Assembly (NCBI RefSeq): GCF_000372725.1
Contig: NW_005199861.1
Span: forward strand, 1 to 33,720
Length of the DNA stretch: 33,720 bases
Direction: 5' to 3'
From: Emiliania huxleyi CCMP1516
Taxonomy: Eukaryota > Haptophyta > Isochrysidales > Noelaerhabdaceae
Shown here: positions 8,603 through 18,716 of the stretch, piece by piece
Numbering within the stretch: the stretch's first letter is position 1
Layout of the letters: every line of letters starts with the position of its first letter
Program-made: the position numbers and the translations under genes
Notes under the pieces: model-generated
What the model was told of the DNA's origin: nothing
Databases searched by the model: none
The model's input: the letters and a program-made list of their open reading frames with translations, nothing else

Positions 8603-10274
8603 ATGAGAGCCTCCGCGGCGGACAGGGTGGTGCCCAGCGGCGGCGCCAACGGCGGGAGCTCATCGCTGTGGCCGCACCCGCGGTCGGTGCGCGAGTACGC
8701 GTCGCATCGCAAGAAGGTGCACACCGTCGCCTGGAACTGCAGCGGCACAAAGCTCGCCTCTGGCTCTGTCGACACGAGCGTGCGAGTGTGGACGATCGAC
8801 GAGGGCGGCCGCGCGTCGGACGTGGAGCTCAAGGGGCACTCGGACTCGGTGGACCAGCTGCGCTGGGACCCGAAGAACGAGCACCTCCTCGGCACCGCGT
8901 CGGGCGACAAGACCGTCCGGATATGGGACGCGCGCACCTCAAAGTGCGTGCACGCAATCGAGACGCGGGGCGAGAACATCAACATCCGGTGGTCGCCGGA
9001 CGGGCAGCACCTCGCGGTGGGCGACAAGGAGGACAACATCTCGATCATCGAGACGCGCAAGTGCAAGGCGCTGCGCACGATGAAGTTTCCGCACGAGGCG
9101 GAGTCGAGAGCCGCCGGGGAAGGGAAGGGGGAGCGGCGCCCTGACTGAGCCGTCTCGGAGCCGCAGGTGAACGAGATGGCGTGGGACCCGAGCGGGCGCC
9201 TCTTCTTCCTCACCACCGGGGCTGGCAATGTCGACGTCTTCTCCTTTGTTGACCTACTCAAGCCGCCGCCGGCGCCGCCCAAAGCCTGGCGACGGCTCCG
9301 CCGCTCTGTGTCTCTTCACACCGCACCCGCTGTGAACAGGCGCCGCCAAAGCCTGGCGACGGCTCCGCCGCGCCCGCGCCCGCCGCCACCCTCACCGGCG
9401 CCGCGTTTACCGGCTGCCGCTTCCTGCCAGCAGCAGGGGGTGTGACGCCGCCTCTCGTCTCGTGCGTCAGGCCACACTGCAAACTGCTACTGCCTCGAGT
9501 TCTCGCCGTCGGGGGAGCGGTTCGCGGTGGGCGGCGCGGACGCGCTCGTCTCGCTCTGGGACGTCAAGGCGCGGCAGAGACACTTCCTAGACACTTCCTA
9601 GACACTTCCTGGCACGTCAAGGCGCGGCCGCGCCGCAGACGCAGGCGTGGCGTAGGCGGCGTGGCTTCACGGCTCTTCACACGCTGCGGCTGTGAACAGG
9701 AGCTCGCGTGCGTCGCCACCTTTGCGAGGCGCGAGCAGTGCCCGCACTAACCCTAACCCTAACCTCAACCCTAGCCCTTACCCTAACCCTCACCCTAACC
9801 CTTGCGAGGCGAGAGCAGGGCCCGTACGCACCACGCGTGGCGGCCAGCGCCTCTCCACCCCTCTGCGCCTGTGAGCAGGCTCGAGTGGCCCGTCCGCACC
9901 CTCTCCTTCTCGCACGACTCCAGCTACATCGCCGCGGGCACCGCACGCCCCGCCGCAGCAGCTTCGCACGCCGTGAAGGCGACCTCTCTTCACAGCGCGA
10001 GGTGTGGACAGGGTCCGAGGACCCGCTCATCGACGTGGCGCACGTCGCGACCGGCAAGCAGGCGCTGCCGCCCTGCCCCGCCAACGGCGTCTCACGCGGC
10101 ACGTCGCTGACACGCCCGCGCCGCGCCCGCAAGGCGCTCGCGGTGCCCGTCAAGGCTCCGTCCAACTCGATCGCCTTCCACCCGAAGAGGATGCTGCTCG
10201 CCTTTGCGGGCGACGACAAGGACAAGATGGGCCGCGACGAGGGCTCCCTCCGCATCCTCGGCTTCCCCTCGTGA
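8603..10274 (+). CDS. THOC3: THO complex subunit 3 (TEX1/THOC3), eight exons
   Basis: A WD40 protein of the THO/TREX complex, which couples transcription to nuclear mRNA export. Exons by reading frame and family match: 8603-9097, 9167-9271, 9340-9397, 9471-9568, 9700-9728, 9879-9937, 10012-10061, 10134-10274; 344 residues against about 350 in the family. Typical segments are KVHTVAWNCSGTKLASGSVD, GHSDSVDQL, TASGDKTVRIWDARTSKC, GENINIRWSPDGQ, NEMAWDPSGRLFFLTTG, LTGHTANCYCLEFSPSGERF, LEWPVRTLSFSHDSS, SEDPLIDVAHVATGK and AFHPKRMLLAFAGDDKD, in the family order. All seven introns start with GC and end with AG, mostly 68-74 nt. Introns 2, 4 and 5 contain direct copies of exon-boundary sequence. The start was chosen as the ATG just after a GTGATTTCTTTTTC leader. 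Confidence 0.92.
9272..9339 (+). other. THOC3 intron 2: exon copy plus TTCACA/TGTGAACAG filler
   Basis: The first 33 nt of this 68-nt intron (GCGCCGCCCAAAGCCTGG...) are repeated almost exactly at the start of the next exon (9340 on). The rest is a filler ending CTCTTCACAN(11)TGTGAACAG. The donor is GC. It is a clear example of the duplication-plus-filler intron structure. Confidence 0.85.
9748..9803. repeat. Telomere-like CCCTAA repeats inside a THOC3 intron
   Basis: About nine degenerate units of CCCTAA/CCCTCA/CCCTTA within the intron 9729-9878. The exon-boundary sequence TTGCGAGGCG(C)GAGCAG occurs on both sides, so the telomeric tract is the filler between two copies of the exon boundary. 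A weaker CCCTGAG/CCCTAG run fills the intron at 16197-16285. Confidence 0.9.
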
Positions 10275-10404
10275 GCAGACGCCGCAAAGTATAAACTCGC
10301 GCATGTTGCATGCCCCCGCGCACGCACGACTCCGCAGGAGAAACCCCTCCCGCCCGTGCGTGCACAGCGCCCTCAGCGCAGCCTCCTCCTGTCTACAAAA
10401 AAAG

Positions 10405-10522
10405 CCGTAAGGTAAGGTAAGGTAAGGTAAACTTCTCCACGCACACGAGGTGGGCAAGGGGGGGCAACCCTCGCGTCTCCACGTCTGACGACAGGAGCCC
10501 CACGGCATTCACGTTCAAAATT
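10405..10522 (-). repeat. Dispersed repeat family 2, copy 2 (reversed)
   Basis: Begins 131 nt after the THOC3 stop with GTAAGGTAAGGTAAGGTAA on the plus strand, followed by the reverse of the family 2 body (CTTCTCCACGCACACGAGGT, GTCTCCACGT, GGAGCCCCACGGCATTCA). On the THOC3 sense strand the repeated GGTAAG is a perfect 5' splice-site-like string. Confidence 0.9.
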
Positions 10523-11126
10523 TCAAAAAGTGCACCAAGGCCCCCAGTCGTGCCGTTTGGCGATTCCGCGGCTTACTGGGCCCCTGAGCCGCTCCCCGTG
10601 TGCTTGTGGCCCAGGCATGGTTTAGATAGTGAACGGGTCGGAACCGGCCAAACACAGGCTACATCCCACACACGCGCCCGCCATGGCTCTTGGAGAGCAT
10701 GCGCGAGCGTGACGCGCTGCAAGCCGCGAGAGTGGCAGCCGCACGCGTAGCGAAGGCAGTGGTCGTTCCAACGCGTGTGCTCGCAATCTACGCCGCGGCC
10801 CCCGCCTGCGGCATTGCTATTTGCGCAGCTCGGCGACGCAAGTCCATCAGCAGGGCATCCAATGCGAGCGCACATTGTGCGTACGCCGCGGGCAGGTGGC
10901 AGAGCACGGCCGCACACCGGCTGTGGCGGCTCGTATGCCACCGGCAGTGCTGCTAGTCATTAACCTGCGTATTGGAACCGCAGCAGGCTGCTGCAGCAGC
11001 AGCAGCAGCAGCCTGCTGCTGCCTCATTCAGTCAAGCCAGCGGCGCAGCGAGGCGTGCAGAATTCGCGCGGTTTGGTACCTCCTGAGGGAGAGGCTGGGA
11101 GCGCGTTCAGACCCGGTGACCGGAGT
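10523..11126. other. No gene recognised; CAG-rich hairpin near 10981-11022
   Basis: Open frames here have no recognisable similarity. CAGCAGGCTGCTG and CAGCAGCCTGCTG flank a short CAG run and could fold as a hairpin at 10981-11022. Confidence 0.4.
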
Positions 11127-11170
11127 TGGATGGTTCGATGGAGCTCGCGCGAGCTCCATCGAACCATCCA
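11127..11170. repeat. Perfect 44-bp palindrome
   Basis: TGGATGGTTCGATGGAGCTC followed by GCGC and the exact reverse complement, with no loop. It sits about 230 bp before the decayed coding fragment and may mark the end of an element or a hairpin-closed recombination product. Confidence 0.95.
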
Positions 11171-11349
11171 TGGCCGGACGGTGGAGCGCGTGATGTGGTG
11201 AGCGGAGAGATGTGTACCGCAAGACCAAAAAAACACGGATGTGACACTCTCCAAGACCAAGTGCTGACGATTGTCACATGTGCATGCACATTAGGGTTGT
11301 CAAACGGAACAGTGTTGCTAGTGTTAACAGTAACAACAGAACAACAGTG

Positions 11350-11920
11350 GAGCCGCGGGACCACCTCGGCTACTCTAACGACTACCGGCCCGACGTCTCG
11401 GTGGCGGGCGCCGGCCGCTCGCGCTCGCGCCTCGTCGGCGACGTCAAGTTCAAGGACTCGCTCTCCTCCAACCCGGAGGACGTCGGCCAGCGAGGCGCTT
11501 TCGTCGGCCTCGGCAACACCGAGCCCGGCACGAGCGCGGACGTCTTCGGCCTCGAGCAGCGCGGCGCTGTCGGGGATGGCGACTTCAGGCCGAGCGACGG
11601 CGGCGGCTATGTGGCGTACAAGAAGGCGGACTACGCGCACGCCCTCTCGCGCTCGGACACCGACGTGCAGATGTACCTGTTCGAAACCTTCGGCGGGTGT
11701 GGTGCAACGCGGTCAAGCGGCTGTTCTACCAGATGAAGGACAAGGTGCGCAACAAGCTCTCGAAGCGACAGCACGAGGACGAGGCGAGCTGGTCGACGCG
11801 GTCGTGGCTGTCGCTGCAGGCCCAGCGCTGTCAGTCGCGCTGCAGCTCTCGCGGCGGCGGAAGAGATTGCGACCGAGCTCATGCGAGATCGCACGTCCGG
11901 TTGGCCGTTACTTTTGTGGG
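11350..11920 (+). pseudogene. Frameshifted coding fragment, possibly retroelement C-terminal region
   Basis: The frame from about 11350 encodes RDHLGYSNDYRPD ... VAYKKADYAHALSRSDTDVQ and MYLFETFGG. The coding sense then moves to a second frame (VKRLFYQMKDKVRNKLSKRQ, ASWSTRSWLSLQAQR) and a third (AAALAAAEEIATELMRD). The pattern ETFGG...NKL...WS.RSW...AAAEEIA resembles, from memory, the tail of proteins encoded by algal and dinoflagellate repeated elements. I cannot confirm this. At least two frameshifts make it a relic. Confidence 0.45.
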
Positions 11921-12251
11921 TCGTGGTTCTCCCGTGTGTTCTAAACATGTACATGTACATGTAAGAGGATGCGTAGTCCGGTGCACGCACCGAGCTACTG
12001 CCACATGTTTTTTTCAGATCCCCCAGAGCGCCCACCCAGACCGCGCCAAACGCGCGTGGAGACCAGTACGCGGCAGAGAGAGACAGAGTCACGGGGCGAG
12101 GGGCCCGCCGCAGGGTGGACGAGGCGGGCCGCAGCTAGACTATAGCACAGGGCAGACTCACGGCGCCGTGGACAGGAGGGGCCGCCCCCCTCCCCCGAGC
12201 AGCGGGGTGCACGACAACAGGGAAGCGGGAGCATCTGGCTCTCGACCTGCC

Positions 12252-13005
12252 CTAGGCGAACATGTGTGGGAATCGCTTCGAGACGGAGAGCATCTCTCCG
12301 TACATGCCCATGTCTGCGAGGGGTGGGGGGTTGGGGGGGTGGGGAGGTGCTCCGCTTGTGAGGCTGCTGACGGCAGTGTGGCAGCGGGAGGGAGGGTGGG
12401 GAAGGGGAGGGAGGGTGGGAGAGGACGGGGGAGGAGGGAGAGGGGGGGGGGGGGGGGGAGGCTGCGGCGCGCCGAAGTTTGTGCCCAGGTTGACGACTTG
12501 CGCCGCCTGCAGCGTTGCGTCCCCCTGGCAGAGGGAGACGGCGGCGTGAGAGAGGGGAGCGAGGGGTGGCCGGGGGCGAACGGGGCGGCGGGGAGGACGA
12601 GGCGCGCAGTGCGACGCGAGCGAAGGGGTGGGAGGTTGCGGCTGCGCGACGGCGGGAGGGCGAGAGCGGGGCGAGGGGCAGCTGCGGCGTCAGGCGCGGG
12701 CGGGCTGTCGTCCGCTCGCGCGCGCGGCGTGGCGGCGGAGGGCGGTGCGCGGAGAGGCGGCGGGAGGGCGGCGCCTGCAGCGTGCCAATGACCTCGAAGT
12801 GCCCGCTCCCGACGAGGCTCGCGTCGAACTCTGCCGCGAGGCTCGCGTCGTTGAAAACCACCGCCGCCGGCGCGCCGCCGCCCGACATCTCGAGCTGGGC
12901 GCGGTCGCCCTCAACGCTGAGCAGCTTGCCCGTCACGCGCACCATGCGGCCGCTGTGCTGGCCAGAGTGGTAGTCGGTGGCGTCGACTCTGGGCGTGGGC
13001 GGCAT
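12252..13005 (-). CDS. RPA3: Replication protein A 14-kDa subunit (RPA3), three exons
   Basis: The smallest subunit of the eukaryotic ssDNA-binding heterotrimer RPA, an OB fold used in replication and repair. Exons on the minus strand: 13005-12775, 12524-12473, 12313-12252; 114 residues, close to the family's 110-125. Exon 1 gives MVRVTGKLLSVEGDRAQLEM and FEVIGTLQ, exon 2 DATLQAAQVVNLGTNF, exon 3 DMGMYGEMLSVSKRFPHMFA, matching the family end (NFDLxxYNExVxxxxxFPxxF). Both introns (250 and 159 nt) are GC-AG; the second is G/C-homopolymer rich (poly-G 12443-12458 on the plus strand). Start codon and frame are unambiguous. The gene is divergent from the CoA-transferase/RING gene, with 479 bp between starts. 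Confidence 0.85.
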
Positions 13006-13484
13006 AACGTTGGTTGGAGCGCGGCGCGGTTGTTGGTGCCTCCCGCCAAAGAAACAGGGAAAACAATTCGCCGCGTCCTGATGTGGAGCGGGAGGGGGGA
13101 GAAGCGGGGCCGTCGGCGAATCCGGGCCCTGCCCCCCCCCCCTCCCGAGGGGAGACGAGAGCTAGGCCCCTCCCCACGAGCGGGGTGGACGGCCGGCGCG
13201 TGGAACCACGGCTGGAACGGCCGCAGGGGCAGGGGGCATCCCCTGGGGCCCCACCCCAGGAGTTGTGGCGACCGGCACCGCCATCAGGCCCGCCCTCACC
13301 ACCACCGCCTCCGCCCCCGCCGCTGGAGCGACCGCTGGGTCGAGGAGCCGCCCCTGGGGGTCCACACCAGGCGGTGCGGCCGCCAGTGCCGCCATCGTTC
13401 CCGCCGCCTTAAAAATTTGTGGAAACTACGTGAAATTCCGAGCAATCAGCTTTGGACGTTCCCGGTTGGTTGACGGACCGCCAA
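13006..13484. promoter_or_regulatory. Divergent intergenic region between RPA3 and CoA-transferase/RING
   Basis: About 480 bp between two outward-facing start codons, so it should hold both promoters. GC-rich repeats (GGGGCATCCCCTGGGGCCCC and a related block 120 bp later) occupy the middle. GTGAAATTCCG near 13430, 55 nt before the right-hand gene, resembles the leader motif seen before other genes. No TATA box is evident. Confidence 0.5.
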
Positions 13485-16400
13485 ATGGAAGGCAACCAAG
13501 GCGGCCCAAGGGCGATGGCCTCGACCTTCAGCTCATCCTCGTCCGACGGCGACAGCCGCACTGCCCCACTCGACGGCCTCCGCGTCGTCGAGATCGGCTC
13601 CTTCCTCGCCTGCCCGCTCACCGCGCGGCACCTCCTCGACCTCGGCGCGTCAGTCACGGCCGTGGTGCGACCAGAGTCCGCTCGGGGGCAGCGCGCTGAG
13701 CTGGCGTGGCGGCCAGAGACGACGAGGGCACTGAGGAGTGGCAAGGACGTCGTGACCCTCGACCTCAAGTCGCCGGCCGGGCAGGAGGCGCTCGACGAGC
13801 TCTTCGTTGCGGCCGACGCTGTCGTCGTCGGCTTCGCTCCAGCGGTGTGCCGCCGGCTCCGCCTGACGGCCGAGCGGGTACATGAGGTCAACCCTCGCGC
13901 CGTGCTTGCTCACCTGCCCGGCTTTGCGACGGGCGACGCGGAGCGGAGCAAGATTGAGGCGTGGGAGGCGTCCATCCTCGCAGAGGCCGGCGTCTTCCGA
14001 GACATGGGCATCAACCGCCAGCTCGCTGGCAAGCTCGCCTCGTACTCGCCTCTGCCTCTCGCATCGTCGTACGCCTCCATCTTTGCCGCCCTCGGGGTCG
14101 TTTCTGCTCTGCGCAAGCGCACGACTCTGCCGCCCGGCGCGGCGCCGCGGCTCTCTCTGGAGGTGCCGCTCGAGATGAGGCTGGCCGAGATCCCGGCTGC
14201 ACCTCGGCCACACCTCCGTCTCACCTCGCGGCTGCCGCCCTCCCTCCCAGGTGCCCCTCGCCTCCGCGCTGTGCGACGCGCTGGTGCACAACTCGCTGCA
14301 GCACGAGGTGCCCGAGGAGTACCGCTCGCGCAGGCAGCGCGCCCTCGACAAGCAGCGGGCCGGCGAGCCGCTCGACTACTTTGAGACGCTCGAGCTGACG
14401 GACCCCTTCTTCTCGCACTACACCACCGCGGACGCGCGCCCCTTCTACCTCGTCGCGCCCTGCCACCTCCGCCACCAGAGGCGCGCGATCGCCGTGCTCG
14501 GGATCGAGGAGCAGGTCGCCGCCCTCGGCGTCCCGCTCGCCGCCACGTACGCCGCGTCGGCGGTGGGCGCGAACGCGCCGCGGCACGGGTTCGGTGCCGG
14601 CCAGATCGGGGACGACTGGGCGCCGAAGCTGCGCAAGCTGATGCGGCGCGCCTTCCTCACTCGCACCGCCTACGAGTGGGAGGCCGCCCGCTGGCGCCGC
14701 GGGCGTCGAGCGCTGGGCGGCCCTTCCCTGAGCCTCGGCCGGGTCCTCCCCTAGGCCGCCTTTGGCGCGGCTGGCGTGCCCGGCTCGGCGCACCGCACCA
14801 CCGCAGAGTGGCTCACCTGCCCGCACGCGCGCGCCGCCGGCCTCGTCCGCGAAGACGAGAGCGGCGCCGTCTCGCCCGCGGCGATGACGTGGGTGGTGCA
14901 GCAGGAGCTGCCGCCGCCGCTGCCCTCGCCGTCGCTGCCCAGCCCTTGCAGGTCGCCAGAGGGCCGGCCGTCGTCGGCGGACGCGGCGCCGCACTTCGGC
15001 GGAGGGGCGGGCGGGGCGGGGCGGCCGGCGGCGGTGCGTCCGGCCGCCGGGTGGGCGACCCGCGCCGAGGCGGCGCCCGCCGCGCCGCCCCCGCCTCCGT
15101 CGCCGGCGGCAGCGTGGGAGGGCGGCCGGTCCGGCGGGGGCTGGATGGAGGGTGTCGAAGTGCTCGACCTCTGCAACGTGATTGCCGGCCCGACCATCGG
15201 CACGATGCTCGGACATGTCCCGGACATGTCCCGGACATGTCCTCCAGGTGATTGCTGGCCCAACCATCGGCACGATGCTCGCGCGTTTCGGCGCAAAGGT
15301 GACCAAGGTGGACTCGCCGCGCCCAACCTACTCGCCGGAGATCACCGTCCTGTACGGCCTGGCGGCCAACGCCGGCAAGCGCTCCGTGCTGCTCGACGTG
15401 TCGCCCGCCGAGGCCGCGGGGCGGGCCGCCTTTGAGGCCCTCGCCGCGCGCGACCGCTCCGGCGCTCTCTCCAGCGGCGTCGCTGCACAGTGCTTGGCCG
15501 TGAGTAGGCCCTCGTGGCGCGCGTGGACGTCGTCGTGTACAACGGCACCTCGGACGCGCTGGAGCGGCTCGGCATCACGCCTGCCGAGCTCCACCGGATG
15601 AACCCGAACGTCGTCCTCTCGCGCTTCGACGCGTACGGCGGCCCGAACGAGGGCAAGGGCGAGCGCGCGGACCACATCTCGTACGACGACAACCTGCAGG
15701 CGGCCCTCGGCATCATGGAGCGCTTCGGCGGCGGGCTCGGCCGCGTGGAGGAGCGACGCGCACGCCGTCGGCACCCGCAACGCGCACGACCGCGTCCGTG
15801 ACATGTCCACGGCCCGCCCCGCAGGAGCACGCGCACGTCGGCACGATCGACGTCGCGGCGGGCGTCGCCGGCGCGCTCGCGACGGCCGCGACGCTGCTCT
15901 TGCGAGAGCGGCGCGCGACGGGCGAGCTGCCGCCGGCGCCGCCCCGCTCCCTCCTCATCGCGCGCGCCTCGCTCGCGTCGGTCGGCCAGATGGTGCAGTT
16001 CCCGTTCTGCTGCGGCCCGCCGGCCGCCCTCGCGGCGGAGGGGGACCGCTCGGTGGACACGCCGCTCAACCGAGGCCCCGAATGCCGTGGAGAGCACTCG
16101 CTGCTCCACTGCTACTCCACGGCCGACGGGTCGTGGCTGCTTCTCGTCGCCTCCCTCCTCCCGCCTTTGAGGATGGGCGAGGCCGAGCTCAAGACGGTGC
16201 CGCGCCACCTCTCGCTCGCCTCCTAGCCCTAGCCCTGAGCCCTGAGCCCTGAGCCCCGAGCCCCACCCCCATCCCTACCCCTCAGGTGCTGCGCCACCTC
16301 TCGCTCGCCGACGGGCGGCTGCACGCGGCGCTGCGGCCCGCACTCGAGCGCGGCGTCGGCGGCGTGAGCGACGCGGCGCTCGAGGCCGCGGTTGGCGGCG

Positions 16401-17464
16401 CGCTGCGCGCGGGCCCCTCCGCGTCGTGGTGGGCCGAGCGGCTCGGCGCGGTCGGTGTGAGCGCGGTGCCGCTCGCGTCCTTCGACGTGCTCCGCGAGAG
16501 CAACATCCTGGCGGCGGAGGACTGCACCGTCGACCTCGGCGGCTCCACCTTTCAGTTCCTGCGCCACGGGTCGCACCCGCTCGGCTCGCCGCTCGTCATG
16601 TTTGCGCCGTGCTCCGTCCGGACGCCCGGCGGGCGCGGCCTCGCCGTACCGCTCGAGGACGCGCCGCGCTACGGCGAGACCGCGCGCTCGCGGTGCGGCG
16701 GCGACTTGTGGGCAGCGTCCCTTCACACCTGCCGGCTGCGAGCAGGCGAGCACACGCTCGAGGTGCTCGGCGAGCTCGGCGTCGACCCGACCCTCCTCCT
16801 CTCGCGCCACGCCGCGGCCACCGGCTGGTGCGACGACTACCTGCCCGGCAAGGCGTCGCAGACGCTGCCCGACATCCCCCGGCCGGCGCTGAAGACGTGC
16901 CCCGTGTGCCTCGACCCGATCAAGCGGCACGTCGGGCTGGCGTGCTCCCACTGGCTCTGCCACGACTGCGCGGTGCGCTGCTCCAACGCGGGGCTCGCCT
17001 CGTGCCCCGTCTGCCGCCACCCGCAGCTGCTCGACCCCGTCCGCCTCGCTCGCCGCTCGGTGGAGTGGCGCGCCGCCTACGGCTCGTGGCGGCAGGGCGG
17101 CGTGCGCGGCTCCAAGGGCGAGGCCTCCTCGATCAGCAGCGCCGCGCAGGCGCCGGCGCGCTCCCTCGTCACCTCGGCGGCGGGGGACCTCGCCAAGGGC
17201 TCCTTCCGCAAGTGGAGCGGCGCCAGCCTCGCGCACAGCTCGCCGATCCGCGCGATGAAGTCGTGCGCCGCCGGGCTGAGTCTCGCGGAGGTGCGCGAGC
17301 AGGAGCTGCTGCGCCGGCGCGACTCGGACGCCTCCTCGGCCCGCTCCTCCGCCCGCCTCTCGGCCGGCTCGGGCCGCTCGCCCGGAGCCCCTCGCCCCGC
17401 CCACGAGCTGCGCGACTCGCTGGGCAGCGAGGCGCCCGGCCGGCCGGCGATCGCGCTCCTGTAG
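13485..17464 (+). CDS. Duplicated CaiB/BaiF (type III) CoA-transferase fused to RING finger
   Basis: About 1145 residues from exons 13485-14162, 14251-14682, 14755-15177, 15248-15436, 15508-15744, 15825-16196, 16286-16673, 16746-17464. The first CoA-transferase III unit (about 25-400) has [20 protein letters not shown]; a Pro/Ala linker follows; the second (about 502-930) has [38 protein letters not shown] and [12 protein letters not shown]. The YD of the second unit is where the family's catalytic Asp lies; the matching place in the first unit reads EAWEA, so it may be inactive. Residues 958-996 form a textbook C3HC4 RING (C958, C961, C973, H975, C978, C981, C993, C996), usually an E2-binding ubiquitin ligase module, followed by a Ser-rich tail. 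Start 13485 is the first ATG; 13515 has a better context. Splicing 17432-17506 would instead end the protein at 17536. Confidence 0.85.
15178..15247 (+). other. 70-nt GT-AG intron made of exon copy plus three 11-mers
   Basis: The intron opens with GTGATTGCCGGCCCGACCAT and 14 more nt, repeated with two changes at the start of the next exon (15248). Between the copies lie three GACATGTCCCG-type 11-mers and a terminal CCAG. It is the cleanest single-unit example in the window. Confidence 0.9.
16674..16745 (+). other. 72-nt intron readable in frame
   Basis: GC-AG intron between Y-G and E-H of GEHTLEVL. It is a multiple of 3 with no stop codon, so a retained form adds 24 residues. Removing it restores the usual family motif, hence the call. 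Its start GCGAGACCGCGCGCTCG resembles the next exon start GCGAGCACACGCTCG. Confidence 0.75.
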
Positions 17465-18716
17465 CCTCGGTCGTGGGCGACTGACCCCCGGCGTATCGCT
17501 TCTCAGGTGCCTACCCGGCCGGCGTCGCGCTCCTAGGAGCAGCGCCGCCCCGCAGAGAGGCCTCGCCCGGGTGCCTCTCGCTGCGCCAGGCCTCGCCCAT
17601 CGGCGCCTGCCGGTGGCCGCTCCGGGCGCCACCACCTCTGCCGGTCTCCTCCTATCCTCTGAGTGCGATCGGATGGAGAGGCGAGGCCGGTGGTTAAAAG
17701 ATGAACATGTGTGCAATAGACTTGTGGTGCTGTGCAGTGCGTGTGCAGTGCGCGTGGTGGGAGAGGGTGGGAAGGGCCCACTGCGGAAAGTGTCTAGTGC
17801 GCGGCGGCTCGCGGCGGCCATGCGTCCTCTAGAGTGCGATCGGATGCCGACGTCGGAGCAGGGGCCCCTGTCAGAAGTGATTCAGGTGTGAGTTGGAGGG
17901 AGGTGCGCGTACTCTACAGTGTGTGCAGTGCAGGGGAGACATGTGGCTGGGTGGGGAGACGAGAAGAGTGTCGCCGATTAAGAAGACGCTCTAGCCTGCC
18001 TCTCACTGGGGGAGTCCTCTTGTGTGGAGAAATTTACCTTACCTTACCTTAGAGTCCCTCTTGTGTTGACTGAGAAGCCGTGTGCACAGTGCGGTAACAC
18101 AAGAAAAGAGAACACTTGTGTGCACCGCTCACTTTCGAGGGCAATCTGTGTGAATGGAGAGCTAAACGCAGCTGAGGATCCTCCACGTCGGCGCGCTGCC
18201 CTCGTCCGTTCCGTACCTCCAGCAGTGAGAAAATAATTTATACAGCAAACCTCCCTCGCACGACTGGGCACGGGAAGCAGAGAGAAATGAAAGCCGTCCA
18301 AGTGCTCCGTCCGGCCCCCAAGTCCGGCTCACGCGCCCCGACTGACCGATCTACCGCACTGGCCACTTCCGCCCCCTCGCTCTGCCCTCGCTCCCAACCC
18401 ATCCACCTCGCCTCGGGCCGCGCCGCGCGATCTCGGGCGATCTCGCGCGATCTCGGGCGATCTCGGGGCCGCGCCGCGCTATCTCGGGCGATCTCGGAGC
18501 GTCGCTCGCGCGGCGGCACACCTGCTCAAAAAAGGAAGGGCCCGGTTGGAGCCACGGGGCTCACGTGCTCGCTCGGTTCTCGCCGCCTCGCTCTGCGCCA
18601 CTTTTGTTTGAGGCGTTGGCGCGCGGGGCGGCGCCCCGCGCGGCGCGTTCATCGCCCTCCACGCCGACCCCTGCGCGCAAGGCCCCTGTTTATTTTTTTC
18701 TGGTGCCCATTCCGGT
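17465..18716. other. Intergenic region without recognised gene
   Basis: Holds a second copy of the last 28 bases of the CoA-transferase/RING gene (17507-17536) and a short family 2 fragment at 18008-18051 (TGTGTGGAGAAATTTACCTT plus ACCTTACC). A tandem run of about seven CGATCTCGGG-like decamers lies at 18427-18500. Short frames here are not recognised. Confidence 0.5.
18008..18051 (+). repeat. Dispersed repeat family 2, short copy
   Basis: Only the terminal part (TGTGTGGAGAAATTTACCTT, then two more ACCTT units) is present, about 540 bp after the CoA-transferase/RING stop codon. Confidence 0.75.

Noticed and set aside
9440..9470. 31-nt GT-AG intron in THOC3
   Set aside because: A GC donor at 9398 gives a 73-nt intron of the usual size and joins LTG to HTANCYC as expected for a WD repeat.
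9748..9803. Chromosome end (telomere)
   Set aside because: Only about nine degenerate units, inside an intron with coding exons of the same gene on both sides.
11995..12774. Long Pro/Arg-rich minus-strand frame continuing from RPA3 exon 1
   Set aside because: After FEVIGTLQ the frame turns to low complexity; splicing to 12524 and 12313 gives the proper RPA3 C-terminus, so the extension is intron.
16674..16745. Genuine 24-residue insertion in the CoA-transferase
   Set aside because: It is flanked by GC and AG, has the standard 72-nt length and copy pattern, and its removal restores the family motif GEHTLEVL; an intron is likelier.
14221..17821. Long minus-strand open frames opposite the CoA-transferase/RING gene
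   Set aside because: GC-rich coding DNA with G/C third positions commonly leaves the opposite strand open; none shows a recognisable domain, while the plus strand does.
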